Assembly: GCA_947501325.1 (NCBI GenBank)
Contig: CANMVC010000002.1
Coordinates: 186,001 to 250,000 of the forward strand
Direction of reading: 5' to 3'
Source of the DNA: an uncultured Sphingomonadaceae bacterium
GTDB lineage: Bacteria; Pseudomonadota; Alphaproteobacteria; Sphingomonadales; Sphingomonadaceae
Length of the DNA: 64,000 nt
Positions 17,405 to 25,692 of the stretch are shown here, in pieces. How positions within the stretch are numbered: position 1 is the stretch's first letter; the number at the start of each line of letters is the position of its first letter. Below the pieces are notes generated by a model. It worked only from the letters and a program-made list of their open reading frames with translations, did not search any database and was not told the origin of the DNA. Made by a program: the position numbers and the translations under genes.

Positions 17405-18676
17405 ATGAATCCGATCAAAGGCTTACTGGCACTATCTCTTACCGTCTCTGCGACCGCCAATGCGGAAACTATTGTCTACACGGCCGACCGGATGCTGGAT
17501 GTCGACAGTGGCCGGATGATCGAGAACCCCGCCATTATCGTCACTGATGGTAAAATCGCCCGGGTCACGGACCAGAATGACCCGGTCGAGCCAGCAGATG
17601 CCAAAACGGTTGCGCTGGGAGATGTCACAATTCTCCCCGGTCTGATCGACATGCACGTCCATCTTGATGCCAATCCGATTTATGGCGGCTATAGCGGCCT
17701 GCAATTCACGGATCAGTTTTTTACGGTGCAGGGTGTCGCCAATGCACGCGCTATGCTGGAAGCAGGGTTTACCAGCGTGCGGAATATCGGTTCCGACAAT
17801 TACTCGGACATCGCATACAAGCAGGCGATTGATGAAGGATTGATCGCCGGACCGCGCATTACACCTGCGGGCTATTCGCTAGGCGCAACCGGAGGCCATT
17901 GCGACCAGACCTTCCTGCCGCCTTCGTTCCAGGCCAAATCGCCTGCCGTCGGCGATGGCCCTGCGGAATTGCGCAAAAAGGTGCGGGAACAGCGCAAATA
18001 TGGCGCCGAGGTCATCAAGGTATGTGCCACGGGCGGAGTGTTTTCCCGCAATACGGAGCCGGGACAGCAGCAATTGTCGCTGGAAGAGCTCAGCGCGATT
18101 GTCGATGAGGCGAAGCTGTGGGGTCTGAAAACAGCGGCCCATGCCCATGGCGCTGCCGGAATCAAGACAGCGATCCGTGCCGGTTTTACCACCATTGAGC
18201 ATGCCAGCCTGGTCGACAAAGAGGGCATTGATCTAGCGCGCAAAAACGGCACCTATTTCGGAATGGATATTTTCAACACCGAATATACCCAGTCAGAAGG
18301 CAAGAAAAACGGGGTGTTGGAGGAAAATCTTCTCAAAGACCGGCAAATTGCCCAGCTGCAACGCGACAATTTCCGCGCCGCGTATCAGGCGGGCGTGAAG
18401 ATGGTGTTCAGTTCCGATGCCGGCGTCATGCCGCACGGTATTGCTGGCGGTCAGTTGAAGATCATGGTTGACTACGGCATGACGCCGCTGGAAGCCATAA
18501 GAGCCGCCACGATTAATGCTGCCGATGCGCTTGGCAAAGCCGATCAGGTTGGGCGGATAAAGGCCGGATATCATGCGGATTTTATCGCTGTTGACGGTGA
18601 TCCGCTTACCAATGTGCAAGAATTGGAAGATGTCGATGTCGTGGTAAAGGGCGGAACCATCGTCAAAGGCCCATAA
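17405..18676 (+). CDS. Secreted amidohydrolase (metal-dependent hydrolase, imidazolonepropionase/Xaa-Pro dipeptidase-like)
   Basis: This 423-residue protein has a cleavable signal peptide (about 20 residues, ending SATANA) and so is likely periplasmic. The amidohydrolase barrel shows the first metal pair in LIDMHVHLDANP, then EVIKVCATGGVFS, two later histidines (TAAHAHGAAG and TTIEHASLVD) and the catalytic Asp in MVFSSDAGVMPHG. Such proteins cleave dipeptides or other amides, and the substrate is not predictable. GAGGGGAA lies just before ATG 17405. The gene is preceded by repeat A and followed by a 211-base gap. That gap contains two TAAAAATCGC direct repeats (18695 and 18728) and no gene. 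Confidence 0.88.
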   Translation: MNPIKGLLALSLTVSATANAETIVYTADRMLDVDSGRMIENPAIIVTDGKIARVTDQNDPVEPADAKTVALGDVTILPGLIDMHVHLDANPIYGGYSGLQFTDQFFTVQGVANARAMLEAGFTSVRNIGSDNYSDIAYKQAIDEGLIAGPRITPAGYSLGATGGHCDQTFLPPSFQAKSPAVGDGPAELRKKVREQRKYGAEVIKVCATGGVFSRNTEPGQQQLSLEELSAIVDEAKLWGLKTAAHAHGAAGIKTAIRAGFTTIEHASLVDKEGIDLARKNGTYFGMDIFNTEYTQSEGKKNGVLEENLLKDRQIAQLQRDNFRAAYQAGVKMVFSSDAGVMPHGIAGGQLKIMVDYGMTPLEAIRAATINAADALGKADQVGRIKAGYHADFIAVDGDPLTNVQELEDVDVVVKGGTIVKGP

Positions 18677-18887
18677 CCGACCACAACATAGGCTTAAAAA
18701 TCGCTTTCCTACATACCGACAAACATCTAAAAATCGCCCTTATGAACCACGACCGCACGGAAATAATCAATCAGAATATTCATATTAAATCGATATAACC
18801 TGAATAGAATACTTTATTTTAAGCCGATTCAGTGTCGATACTGTAGAAACTGGTGGAAATTAGACAACGGGGGATAACGACTCACAT

Positions 18888-19796
18888 ATGGCAAAAGGCA
18901 CCCATGATTATGTCGAGGACCCCCGTAATCAGACTATTTTAATTAACGTCAACGGCAAGATAACGCCGCGCGCCGAAGCCATGGTGTCGGTATTCGATAG
19001 CGGTTTCATGCTTGGCGATGGGGTCTGGGAGGGTTTGCGGGTCCATAAAGGCCGGATCGCCTTTCTGGATGCTCATATGGACCGTCTGTTTGAAGGCTCC
19101 AAAGCCATAGCCATGGATATCGGTATCAGTCGCGAGCAACTGGTGGCACGCCTTTATGAGACCATAGAGGCCAATGGCATGTCGGCCTGTCATATTCGAT
19201 TGATGGTGACGCGGGGTATCAGGTCCACGCCTTATCAAGACCCGCGCGTGGTCATCTCTCCGGCTACCATTGTGATCATCCCAGAATATAAAGAAGCACT
19301 GCCCAGCACGGTGGAAAATGGCATCCGCCTCTTCACGGTTCATGTCAGGCGCGGTGATCCGGCAGTGCAGGACCCCAAACTTAACTCCCATAGTAAGCTC
19401 AATTGCATAACTGCCTGTATTCAGGCAACACAAGCGGGGGCAGACGAAGCCCTGATGCTGGACCCACAGGGTTTTGTTGCGACCTGCAACAGCACGCATT
19501 TTTTCATTGTTCGCAAAGGGGAAGTGTGGACGAGCAGCGGTGATTATTGCCTGGGCGGCATTACCCGAAGCAACGTGATCAAATTGTGCCGGGAAAATGA
19601 TATACCTGTGTTTGAGAAAAATTTCTCGCTGACCGATGTTTATGGTGCCGATGAAGCCTTTGTCACGGGTACATTTGCAGGAGTGGTGCCAGCAACAGAA
19701 GTGGATGGACGCGTCTTGACCAAGGGCAGGGGGCCGATGGTAGAGCGCCTGCAAAACCTTTATAAAGCACTGATCGAAAGCGATGCGGCGGCATGA
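18888..19796 (+). CDS. Class IV aminotransferase (branched-chain/D-amino acid type), atypical site
   Basis: This is a PLP fold type IV protein of 302 residues with the family core VSVFDSGFMLGDGVWEGLRV, the lysine region DPKLNSHSKLN and GADEALMLDPQGFVATCNST. In ordinary members (BCAT, D-amino acid transaminase) the last motif carries a Glu that contacts the PLP ring nitrogen (VAEC or VTEG). Here that position reads Thr (VATC), and the following Asn is His. It therefore probably belongs to a divergent subgroup. The ribosome site is GGGGGA, about 13 bases upstream. The stop overlaps the sulfotransferase-like gene by four bases, so the two proteins likely act together. The reaction is unknown. 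Confidence 0.85.
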   Translation: MAKGTHDYVEDPRNQTILINVNGKITPRAEAMVSVFDSGFMLGDGVWEGLRVHKGRIAFLDAHMDRLFEGSKAIAMDIGISREQLVARLYETIEANGMSACHIRLMVTRGIRSTPYQDPRVVISPATIVIIPEYKEALPSTVENGIRLFTVHVRRGDPAVQDPKLNSHSKLNCITACIQATQAGADEALMLDPQGFVATCNSTHFFIVRKGEVWTSSGDYCLGGITRSNVIKLCRENDIPVFEKNFSLTDVYGADEAFVTGTFAGVVPATEVDGRVLTKGRGPMVERLQNLYKALIESDAAA

Positions 19797-20533
19797 CGTC
19801 AGAGCCCGTGCGCATCGCCATGTGGTCGGGACCGCGCAATATTTCGACCGCAATGATGCGCAGTTTTGGCAGCCGCAGCGATTGCGCCGTTACCGATGAA
19901 CCATTTTACGGCGCTTTCCTGAAAAAAACCGGCATGAAGCAACCCATGGCCGATGATATCATCGCGTCCATGGATACCGATTGGGCCTCCGTGGCGCAAA
20001 GCATGAAAGGACCGGTGCCCGGTGGAAAAACGCTTTGGTATCAAAAGCATATGCCGCATCATATGGTGGATAACGTCTCTATTGCTGACTTCCCAAAGCA
20101 CCGACACGCCTTCCTGATCCGTGATCCCGACCATGTCGTTGCGAGCTATGCGGCCAAGAGGGTTGAAGTTAAGCCCGACGATCTCGGCTATGAGCGGCAG
20201 ATGGAATATCTTGACCATGCGGCGCAAATGACCGGTGTGGCGCCCATCGTCCTAGATAGCGCGGATATTCTGAAAGATCCCGAGGGATATTTAAAAGGCT
20301 TGTGTCAAGCTTTGGACATCAACTGGGATCCGGCAATGCTCAGTTGGAAAACCGGAATTCGCGATACCGACGGAATATGGGCATCGCATTGGTATAATAG
20401 GGTAATTGATACCACAACCTTCGCTGCGCCTTCCGATAAGCAGCCCAGCCTGACCCCCGCTCAGCAAAAGACAGCTGATGGTTGCAAACGATTCTACGAC
20501 CAATTATTAAAGTTTCGCCTTAAAATTCTCTGA
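19793..20533 (+). CDS. Sulfotransferase-like P-loop protein
   Basis: This 246-residue protein has the two hallmarks of PAPS-dependent sulfotransferases. The 5'-phosphosulfate loop near the start is seen as MWSGPRNISTAMMRSF, and the 3'-phosphate site as HAFLIRDPDHVVASYAAKR. No signal peptide is seen, so it is probably cytoplasmic. It overlaps the aminotransferase gene by four bases (ATGA), a strong sign of coupled function. From memory, plants have proteins annotated as BCAT-like that fuse a P-loop part to an aminotransferase part. That would support a shared pathway but was not checked. The sulfate acceptor is unknown. Confidence 0.75.
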   Translation: MTSEPVRIAMWSGPRNISTAMMRSFGSRSDCAVTDEPFYGAFLKKTGMKQPMADDIIASMDTDWASVAQSMKGPVPGGKTLWYQKHMPHHMVDNVSIADFPKHRHAFLIRDPDHVVASYAAKRVEVKPDDLGYERQMEYLDHAAQMTGVAPIVLDSADILKDPEGYLKGLCQALDINWDPAMLSWKTGIRDTDGIWASHWYNRVIDTTTFAAPSDKQPSLTPAQQKTADGCKRFYDQLLKFRLKIL

Positions 20534-20660
20534 TACCGAGGATAACTGGCTTATCCTGCCGATTTGATCATGCTGACTATCGATGGATTAGGCCTCAAAT
20601 TTTCATAGCGTCAAATTCTGGAAATATGATATATTACATTATAATTTTTAGGAGGCTTCT

Positions 20661-21005
20661 ATGTTTCATATATTTTCCATCGCCCTCTTAAGTGCCGCAG
20701 CTATGGGCGCAGCTGACGCAGAGACAACCAGGGTGAGCTATTCCAATTGCCTGACGGACTTCACAACCACCCATCTCGATCAGAAAACCGCGCGCGGTTC
20801 CTTCAGAAAAGCCGCAGCCGAAGCCTGTGCCGATGAACGCAGCGCGATGATTGCCGCGATCAAGAAGGACGAAATGGAATTTGACAGCTCGCAAGAAGAA
20901 GCCATGCAATTTGCAACCGAAGAGGCCGATGGCGTGCTGTCGGCGTTTACCGACGCCTATGCCGGTTATTTGAGCTCAAACACGCGGCCTGTTAGGCAGG
21001 AGTGA
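20661..21005 (+). CDS. Small secreted protein of unknown function
   Basis: This 114-residue protein has a signal peptide (MFHIFSIALLSAAAMGAADA) and an excellent ribosome site (AGGAGG five bases before ATG 20661). The mature part is alpha-helical and charged, with two cysteines (SNCLTD and EACADE) that could pair in the periplasm. I do not recognise the family. It stands alone between the sulfotransferase-like gene and a convergent minus-strand gene. A TATAAT sequence at 20640-20645 is too close to the ribosome site to be its -10 box. Confidence 0.7.
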   Translation: MFHIFSIALLSAAAMGAADAETTRVSYSNCLTDFTTTHLDQKTARGSFRKAAAEACADERSAMIAAIKKDEMEFDSSQEEAMQFATEEADGVLSAFTDAYAGYLSSNTRPVRQE

Positions 21006-21090
21006 CGCGATTTCAATGTTGGGGCTTGGATAAACAGAACCGTTCCAGATAATTGGAAGCAGTTATATTTTACCCATTCTGCTTTTAGCT

Positions 21091-21804
21091 TTAACTAAAA
21101 TCGGAATACGCGGCATCAAGCAAAGCTTGCGTAGCTTCCAGCGATATTTCGTCAGGCCTAATATTGAAAAGGCCGGCGCGACCTATGGCTTTCGGGGTAC
21201 CAGCAACCTCTTCCACGATCTTGTAATAGGGACGATGCGCATAATCATCAAATAAGATTTCCGTCGGACGCTGTTGTTGGATTGACGCTTTTACGATTGC
21301 AAGAAAACAGGCGACGCGAAAACGGCCGTCAATGAGTACGAGATCAGGAAAGTGATCAGAATTTTTAATCGCCAGCGGACCGGCATCAGGATAACGGCTC
21401 CACCGCTGCACTGCACCTGCTGTTTTCAACGTCCACAACGGTGAGCCCCAATCCCCCGTCCGACCAATGTCGATGGCATGAACTTCGGAAAGGTTCTTTT
21501 GAGGTAACGCTGCCCTAACAACTGCAGCATAGTCTTTGTCGCTTTCTATGCTGATGGCTGCAATCATTGCGTCAGCAGCCAATAAAGTGGAGGCACCAGC
21601 CCCGTATTCAAGATAAGATTTCGTAGAGCTTAAGCGATTTCTGAACCATAGTTCCGTTTCTTCATCAAAGGCAGGTTTACGACCGATGGGAGGATGTGTT
21701 TGAGTCCCCAATAATCTGGGCAGAAAATCTCGCAGCGAACGAAATTGAATTGCGAATGGCCGCAGTAGCCCTTTTATCTTCTGATGTGAGGGCTCTTTAA
21801 GCAT
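21091..21804 (-). CDS. Possible class I methyltransferase-like protein
   Basis: This 237-residue protein is not firmly recognised. A Rossmann-like methyltransferase pattern is visible: a glycine-rich first motif (SYLEYGAGASTLLAADA), an acidic second strand end (AAISIESDKDY) and a strand with Asp (PDLVLIDGRFRVACFLAI), then ILFDDYAHRPYYKIVEEV. It has no signal peptide or membrane segment. Proteins of this sort often occur in surface-polysaccharide regions, and this one lies at the border of the EPS island. Substrate and SAM binding are inferred from pattern only. Confidence 0.6.
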   Translation of the reverse strand: MLKEPSHQKIKGLLRPFAIQFRSLRDFLPRLLGTQTHPPIGRKPAFDEETELWFRNRLSSTKSYLEYGAGASTLLAADAMIAAISIESDKDYAAVVRAALPQKNLSEVHAIDIGRTGDWGSPLWTLKTAGAVQRWSRYPDAGPLAIKNSDHFPDLVLIDGRFRVACFLAIVKASIQQQRPTEILFDDYAHRPYYKIVEEVAGTPKAIGRAGLFNIRPDEISLEATQALLDAAYSDFS

Positions 21805-21911
21805 AAAGCATTAATATCGATAAATTCATTGTATTCTCAACCTGTTACTTGCACACAAATTAGCATGAATTCTGTAATTGTAAACAGCGAGACGGTAATG
21901 TTGCCACCAAC

Positions 21912-21949
21912 AAAAAACCCGCCAGCATATGCTGACGGGTTTTCTTTTT
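21912..21949 (-). terminator. Rho-independent terminator of the metalloprotease gene
   Basis: A near-perfect 12-base stem AACCCGYCAGCA/TGCTGRCGGGTT is followed on the minus strand by TTTTTTG, 17 bases past the protease stop. The plus strand also has a T-rich tail, so it could work both ways, but only the minus-strand gene ends here. Confidence 0.9.
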
Positions 21950-21965
21950 GGTTCTTGATCGCGAA

Positions 21966-23204
21966 TTATGCGAGAGCAGGTTTGGCAGTCACTGGCTTAC
22001 GGCGACGGCGCAGGGCGCTCCCAACCATACCAAAACCAAAGATCATCATGCCCCAAGTCGCTGGCTCGGGTACAGCCGCGATGTTTTGGGTGCTAAATGT
22101 CGTGTCTGGATTGGCAAGAACATCAAAATTCAAATTCCAGCCAATCGCATCAAAAGCAGCAAGGTCCAGGCCCGTAATTATACTGTTCGTTCCGCGAGAA
22201 AGAGTTGGATCCATAATGCCGCGTTGAACTTCACCGCGAGCAACATCTCTCCAGTGACTGGCTTGGCGACCGTCGCCAAGAAATGAACCTGTCGAGAAAA
22301 ATGCGTCGCCAAACAAGTTCGTCGCACCACCATCAATGGAGAAAAACGGCGCTTCACCATCTACTCCGCCCACGCCCCAATCGAGCACACCGAGTTGGTC
22401 ACTAAATTCGCTGTAACGGAACAGATCGAGCGGGCTGGCAATACGGAATGGATTCAAATCCAGATCTGCAAATGTACCATCGCCGAATGGGATATCAGGA
22501 TTGCCGCCGACAAAGTCATAGGTATCAACGCCAGATACAAAGCCAAGCGCATGACCAATTTCATGAATGGCAATGCCGATAAAATCGAATGCACCATCGG
22601 CAATACCGTCAGTGGAATCAAAATCGAAATCAAACTCGCTGCTGAAAGTTATGGCTGCATCAGACGAACCATTATCACCAATTAAACCAACGGCTTTCAG
22701 ATTAGCTGTGTTGGCATCTAAAACCACATTGTTAGCGCTTCCATCTGCATCCAGCGTCCGGCTTAATGGTGTGGCTACGCCGCCGCCATTGGCATTAGGT
22801 GCCGAAATCAAAGCATTCACACCAAGCACGTTACTGCCATCGTCATTTTCGAATTGTGAAGCGACCAAATTAGGAAAAACGGCCTGTGAGTCCAAATTCG
22901 AGGTGCCCGTTCCACGCAGAGCGTTCAAAAATTGTTCGACCTCCACACCTAAACTAGAGCTTCCTGCTTGAGCCAATACGTTGGGCCGTAATGCTTGAAA
23001 GCCAACATCTATACGCACCGTTGCGTCATTGGTAATGATGCTTTCCCAAAACTGTGCAGCGGCCGTGAAGCCCAAAAACGCTTGAGAACCAACTTCAGCA
23101 CCACCATCATTGTTTAGTACGATTGTAAGTGCACTGGCTGGTGCAGTTGAAAGTGGCAGCGCAAAAAGTGCGGCGCCGGCAAGTAGAGCCCTAGTTTTAT
23201 TCAT
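21966..23204 (-). CDS. Secreted zinc metalloprotease with PEP-CTERM sorting tail
   Basis: This 412-residue exported protein has a signal peptide (ALLAGAALFALPLSTAPASA) and a metalloprotease-like domain with HEIGHALGFVSGVD (about residues 213-226). The C-terminal sorting signal VPEPATWGMMIFGFGMVGSA is followed by RRRR. The HExxHxxG zinc motif lacks the usual His/Asp at the eleventh position (Ser here); an Asp occurs three residues later. The tail is of the PEPxxWA-CTERM type, so it is a probable substrate of the exosortase encoded at 42846-43724. A GGGGAAAA ribosome site precedes the ATG, and a strong terminator lies downstream. The cleaved target is unknown. Confidence 0.9.
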   Translation of the reverse strand: MNKTRALLAGAALFALPLSTAPASALTIVLNNDGGAEVGSQAFLGFTAAAQFWESIITNDATVRIDVGFQALRPNVLAQAGSSSLGVEVEQFLNALRGTGTSNLDSQAVFPNLVASQFENDDGSNVLGVNALISAPNANGGGVATPLSRTLDADGSANNVVLDANTANLKAVGLIGDNGSSDAAITFSSEFDFDFDSTDGIADGAFDFIGIAIHEIGHALGFVSGVDTYDFVGGNPDIPFGDGTFADLDLNPFRIASPLDLFRYSEFSDQLGVLDWGVGGVDGEAPFFSIDGGATNLFGDAFFSTGSFLGDGRQASHWRDVARGEVQRGIMDPTLSRGTNSIITGLDLAAFDAIGWNLNFDVLANPDTTFSTQNIAAVPEPATWGMMIFGFGMVGSALRRRRKPVTAKPALA

Positions 23205-23590
23205 TTATTTTCCCCGTCGGTCGCGCCAGAATAGGCGTTAAGAAATGGTTAATTCCAATTCTATGACACGGAGTCAACACGATTTTCATCTTTGATGCAT
23301 TTTACTTTTTAGTGTCGGAATTTTTTACAAAGTGGTTGCTCTTGACACTAGATTTCACCCAATAGTAGTTATTATTATTTTATATCAGCCACTTAAATCA
23401 GAGTTAGTTTTCTCAATTTTGTAAATACTTGCTTCGCTCATGAGCCGAGCAACGTTACATTTGAAAGAGCCTCGAGTATTGAAATCTCTCAAGATATGGA
23501 TTGATGATTGACGGTTTATATCGCTGCGGTTGACGTCTATGCATGCTGTATTTACTTGGAATTTTCACGCTATTGGAGCTGGATATCGTT
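23205..23590. other. 386-base AT-rich intergenic region, divergent promoters
   Basis: It separates the minus-strand protease and a plus-strand glycosyltransferase, so it must hold both promoters. A TTGACA occurs at 23342-23347, with TA-rich sequence (TAGTTATTATTA) downstream but no -10 at ideal spacing. I see no supported gene. The ORF-track ORF 23455..23730 (minus) is a shadow. Confidence 0.5.
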
Positions 23591-24610
23591 ATGCTAGTGT
23601 CGCTTTGCATTATTGCTATGAATGAGGGCGACGCGATTGCTGGGCTGATCAACAGTGTCGCGCAACAGACACTATTGTCGGACGGCTTTGAATTTGAATT
23701 TGTGATTGTCAGCAATGGCTCTACCGACAATACCGTGCTGGTCGCACGAGATGCTTTAGAAGATAGCTTTGGTAAGAGCGACGTCCGATGCCAAGTCCAT
23801 GATATCGATATTGCTGGAAAAGCGCGTTCCTGGAACCTTGCGGTTCATAGTTTGCTCGACCCAACAGCACAGATAATGCTTTTCATGGATGCAGATATAG
23901 ATCTCATCGACGAAAATGTGATGAGTGATATGGTTAACAAATTAATGGCCGATGAGAGCTTGTCTGCGGTGTCGGGGTGGCCCGTAAAGGACATCGCTAA
24001 AAAGGCTGAAAAGTCCCTTATTGATAATTTTTCTCTGAAAATTTCCAGCCAAACTACTCCGCTTCATTCAATAAATGGGTCGCTTTACGTTGGTCGTGCA
24101 GAGGTGTTTCGGAAGATCTGGATCCCAGTCCCCACACCGGGAGAGGACGGCTTCCTATCTGCTATGCTGCATACCGAGGGGTTTTCGCAGAGTGCAGCGA
24201 TGGATTGCGTGCAGCGGATGGATCGGCCCACTCATTATTTTGAAGCGCATTCTATTTCAGGATTCTTCGTCCATGAGCAGCGAATGACGGTTGGAACAAC
24301 GGTAAATGGATGGATTTGTGAAAAATTTTGGGCCAGGAACAGTACCAATCACGTCGGGCCGATCATCTATGATTTGAATGAGAATGATCCAGAATGGGTT
24401 GATAAGCTCGTATCGGAAAAAGTCGCCGGAAAGCTTTGGGCGTTACCACCTCGGCTGCTCACTTGGCGCTTGTATAATCTTCGTCATATCGGATTTATAC
24501 AAGCAATCAAAAGAGCACCTTTTTCTATCGTTGCAACTTTGCTGAATATTTGGCCCTGTGTACAAGCTAATAGAGCATTGAAACGCAGAGGTTCAGCGAA
24601 TATTTGGTAG
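23591..24610 (+). CDS. Glycosyltransferase family 2
   Basis: This GT-A fold enzyme transfers a sugar from a nucleotide sugar to a lipid-linked intermediate. The start MLVSLCIIAMNEGDAIAGLI is the GT2 beginning, NGSTDNT follows, and the metal-binding DxD is in LFMDADIDLID. The C-terminal half carries hydrophobic/amphipathic helices and a membrane-proximal basic end (ANRALKRRG). It has 339 residues from ATG 23591; the ORF-track start at 23543 adds 16 residues. Its donor and acceptor are unknown. It is the first gene of the EPS island on the plus strand and converges with the next GT2 gene. Confidence 0.85.
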   Translation: MLVSLCIIAMNEGDAIAGLINSVAQQTLLSDGFEFEFVIVSNGSTDNTVLVARDALEDSFGKSDVRCQVHDIDIAGKARSWNLAVHSLLDPTAQIMLFMDADIDLIDENVMSDMVNKLMADESLSAVSGWPVKDIAKKAEKSLIDNFSLKISSQTTPLHSINGSLYVGRAEVFRKIWIPVPTPGEDGFLSAMLHTEGFSQSAAMDCVQRMDRPTHYFEAHSISGFFVHEQRMTVGTTVNGWICEKFWARNSTNHVGPIIYDLNENDPEWVDKLVSEKVAGKLWALPPRLLTWRLYNLRHIGFIQAIKRAPFSIVATLLNIWPCVQANRALKRRGSANIW

Positions 24611-24720
24611 CCTGCACCCGACGCCTATGAGAATATCTGTTTTCCAACAGCGCGCTGCCTAGTTCGCTGCGGTTATTTAAAGAAAAGCGAACTAATTTCC
24701 GGCCAGATATGTCATCTGGC

Positions 24721-25692
24721 TCACTTGTAAAAAATGGCGCCTTGCTTATGTCCGCGGATGTTCGCGATTGCAAAACGAAGAACACCTATAGTCTCGGGGA
24801 TTTTAGCCAGAAGCACATGAGCTCCCTTCATAAAGCCCTCCCGAGGAGCTAGCCGGGCGAACTGTATCAGCCAAATCGCGGGTGCAATAGCAAGCCACTC
24901 CGGTCCGAGAAAAACAGAGACAAAAATGGCGCCCATGATGATACCAAACGTCCAAACGAGCGCGCTGATGATTTCTCTGAAATATAATTTATCCCGGCCA
25001 CTAGCCTTGGTTTTCCAATATACTTGAGCATAACCAAATCCGCTTCGAATAGCGCGTTTCCACCATTGAGCAAGGCTGTGCATATCTGCATCATGGATCG
25101 TCATAGGTTCATCTAGACGCCAGATATGCCAGCCTAATCCGCGCAGCCTCTGACATAGTTCTGGCTCTTCGCCAGCGATAAGCGCCGAATCATAACCTTG
25201 TACCTGAGACAATGCCGTTGTCCTTACGATTGCATCACCACCACAAGCATTGGCTTTCCCGATCGGCGTCGTCCATTCGTCATCACACATCCGATTGTAC
25301 AAACTTGCATCGGGATACCTCTCCCGTCGGCGGCCGCAAACTGCTGCTATAGTATCATTTTTCGAAAGAAACACGGATCCCGCGCGGAGCCAGTCAAATT
25401 CTAACTCGCAATCACCATCGACAAACTGGATATATTCTATGTCAGGGTATATCCGCAACAGCTCTTGCCATCCTTCATTTCTTGCTCGTGCTGCTGTGAA
25501 TGGCACAGCCATATCCAATTGCACTACCGAAGCGCCGACCGACTGCGCAAAGGCCACACTATCGTCCGTAGATGCACTATCTACATACACGATCGGAATA
25601 TTTTCGGGGATGGAATTTAGGCAAGATTTTAGCCGATCTCCTTCATTACGACCGATAGCAACGACGCCTATTTTTTTCTCTAATTCAGCCAT
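24721..25692 (-). CDS. Glycosyltransferase family 2, membrane anchored
   Basis: This is a GT2 with the N-terminal KIGVVAIGRNEGDRLKSCLN, the acceptor/donor segment VDSASTDDSV and a DxD-like IQFVDGDCELE. Its C-terminal part has one or two membrane helices (ALVWTFGIIMGAIFVSVFLG). It has 323 residues from ATG 25692, which overlaps the end of the upstream flippase gene by eight bases. The TTG at 25725 has a GGAGGA only two bases away and is less likely. It probably adds a sugar during assembly of the repeat unit. Confidence 0.85.
   Translation of the reverse strand: MAELEKKIGVVAIGRNEGDRLKSCLNSIPENIPIVYVDSASTDDSVAFAQSVGASVVQLDMAVPFTAARARNEGWQELLRIYPDIEYIQFVDGDCELEFDWLRAGSVFLSKNDTIAAVCGRRRERYPDASLYNRMCDDEWTTPIGKANACGGDAIVRTTALSQVQGYDSALIAGEEPELCQRLRGLGWHIWRLDEPMTIHDADMHSLAQWWKRAIRSGFGYAQVYWKTKASGRDKLYFREIISALVWTFGIIMGAIFVSVFLGPEWLAIAPAIWLIQFARLAPREGFMKGAHVLLAKIPETIGVLRFAIANIRGHKQGAIFYK

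Noticed and set aside
18695-18737. Two TAAAAATCGC direct repeats upstream of the aminotransferase
   Set aside because: Only ten bases, two copies, AT-rich. Could be chance. Kept as a note in the gap description.
20640-20645. TATAAT as promoter of the small secreted protein
   Set aside because: Too close to the ribosome site to place a transcript start before it.
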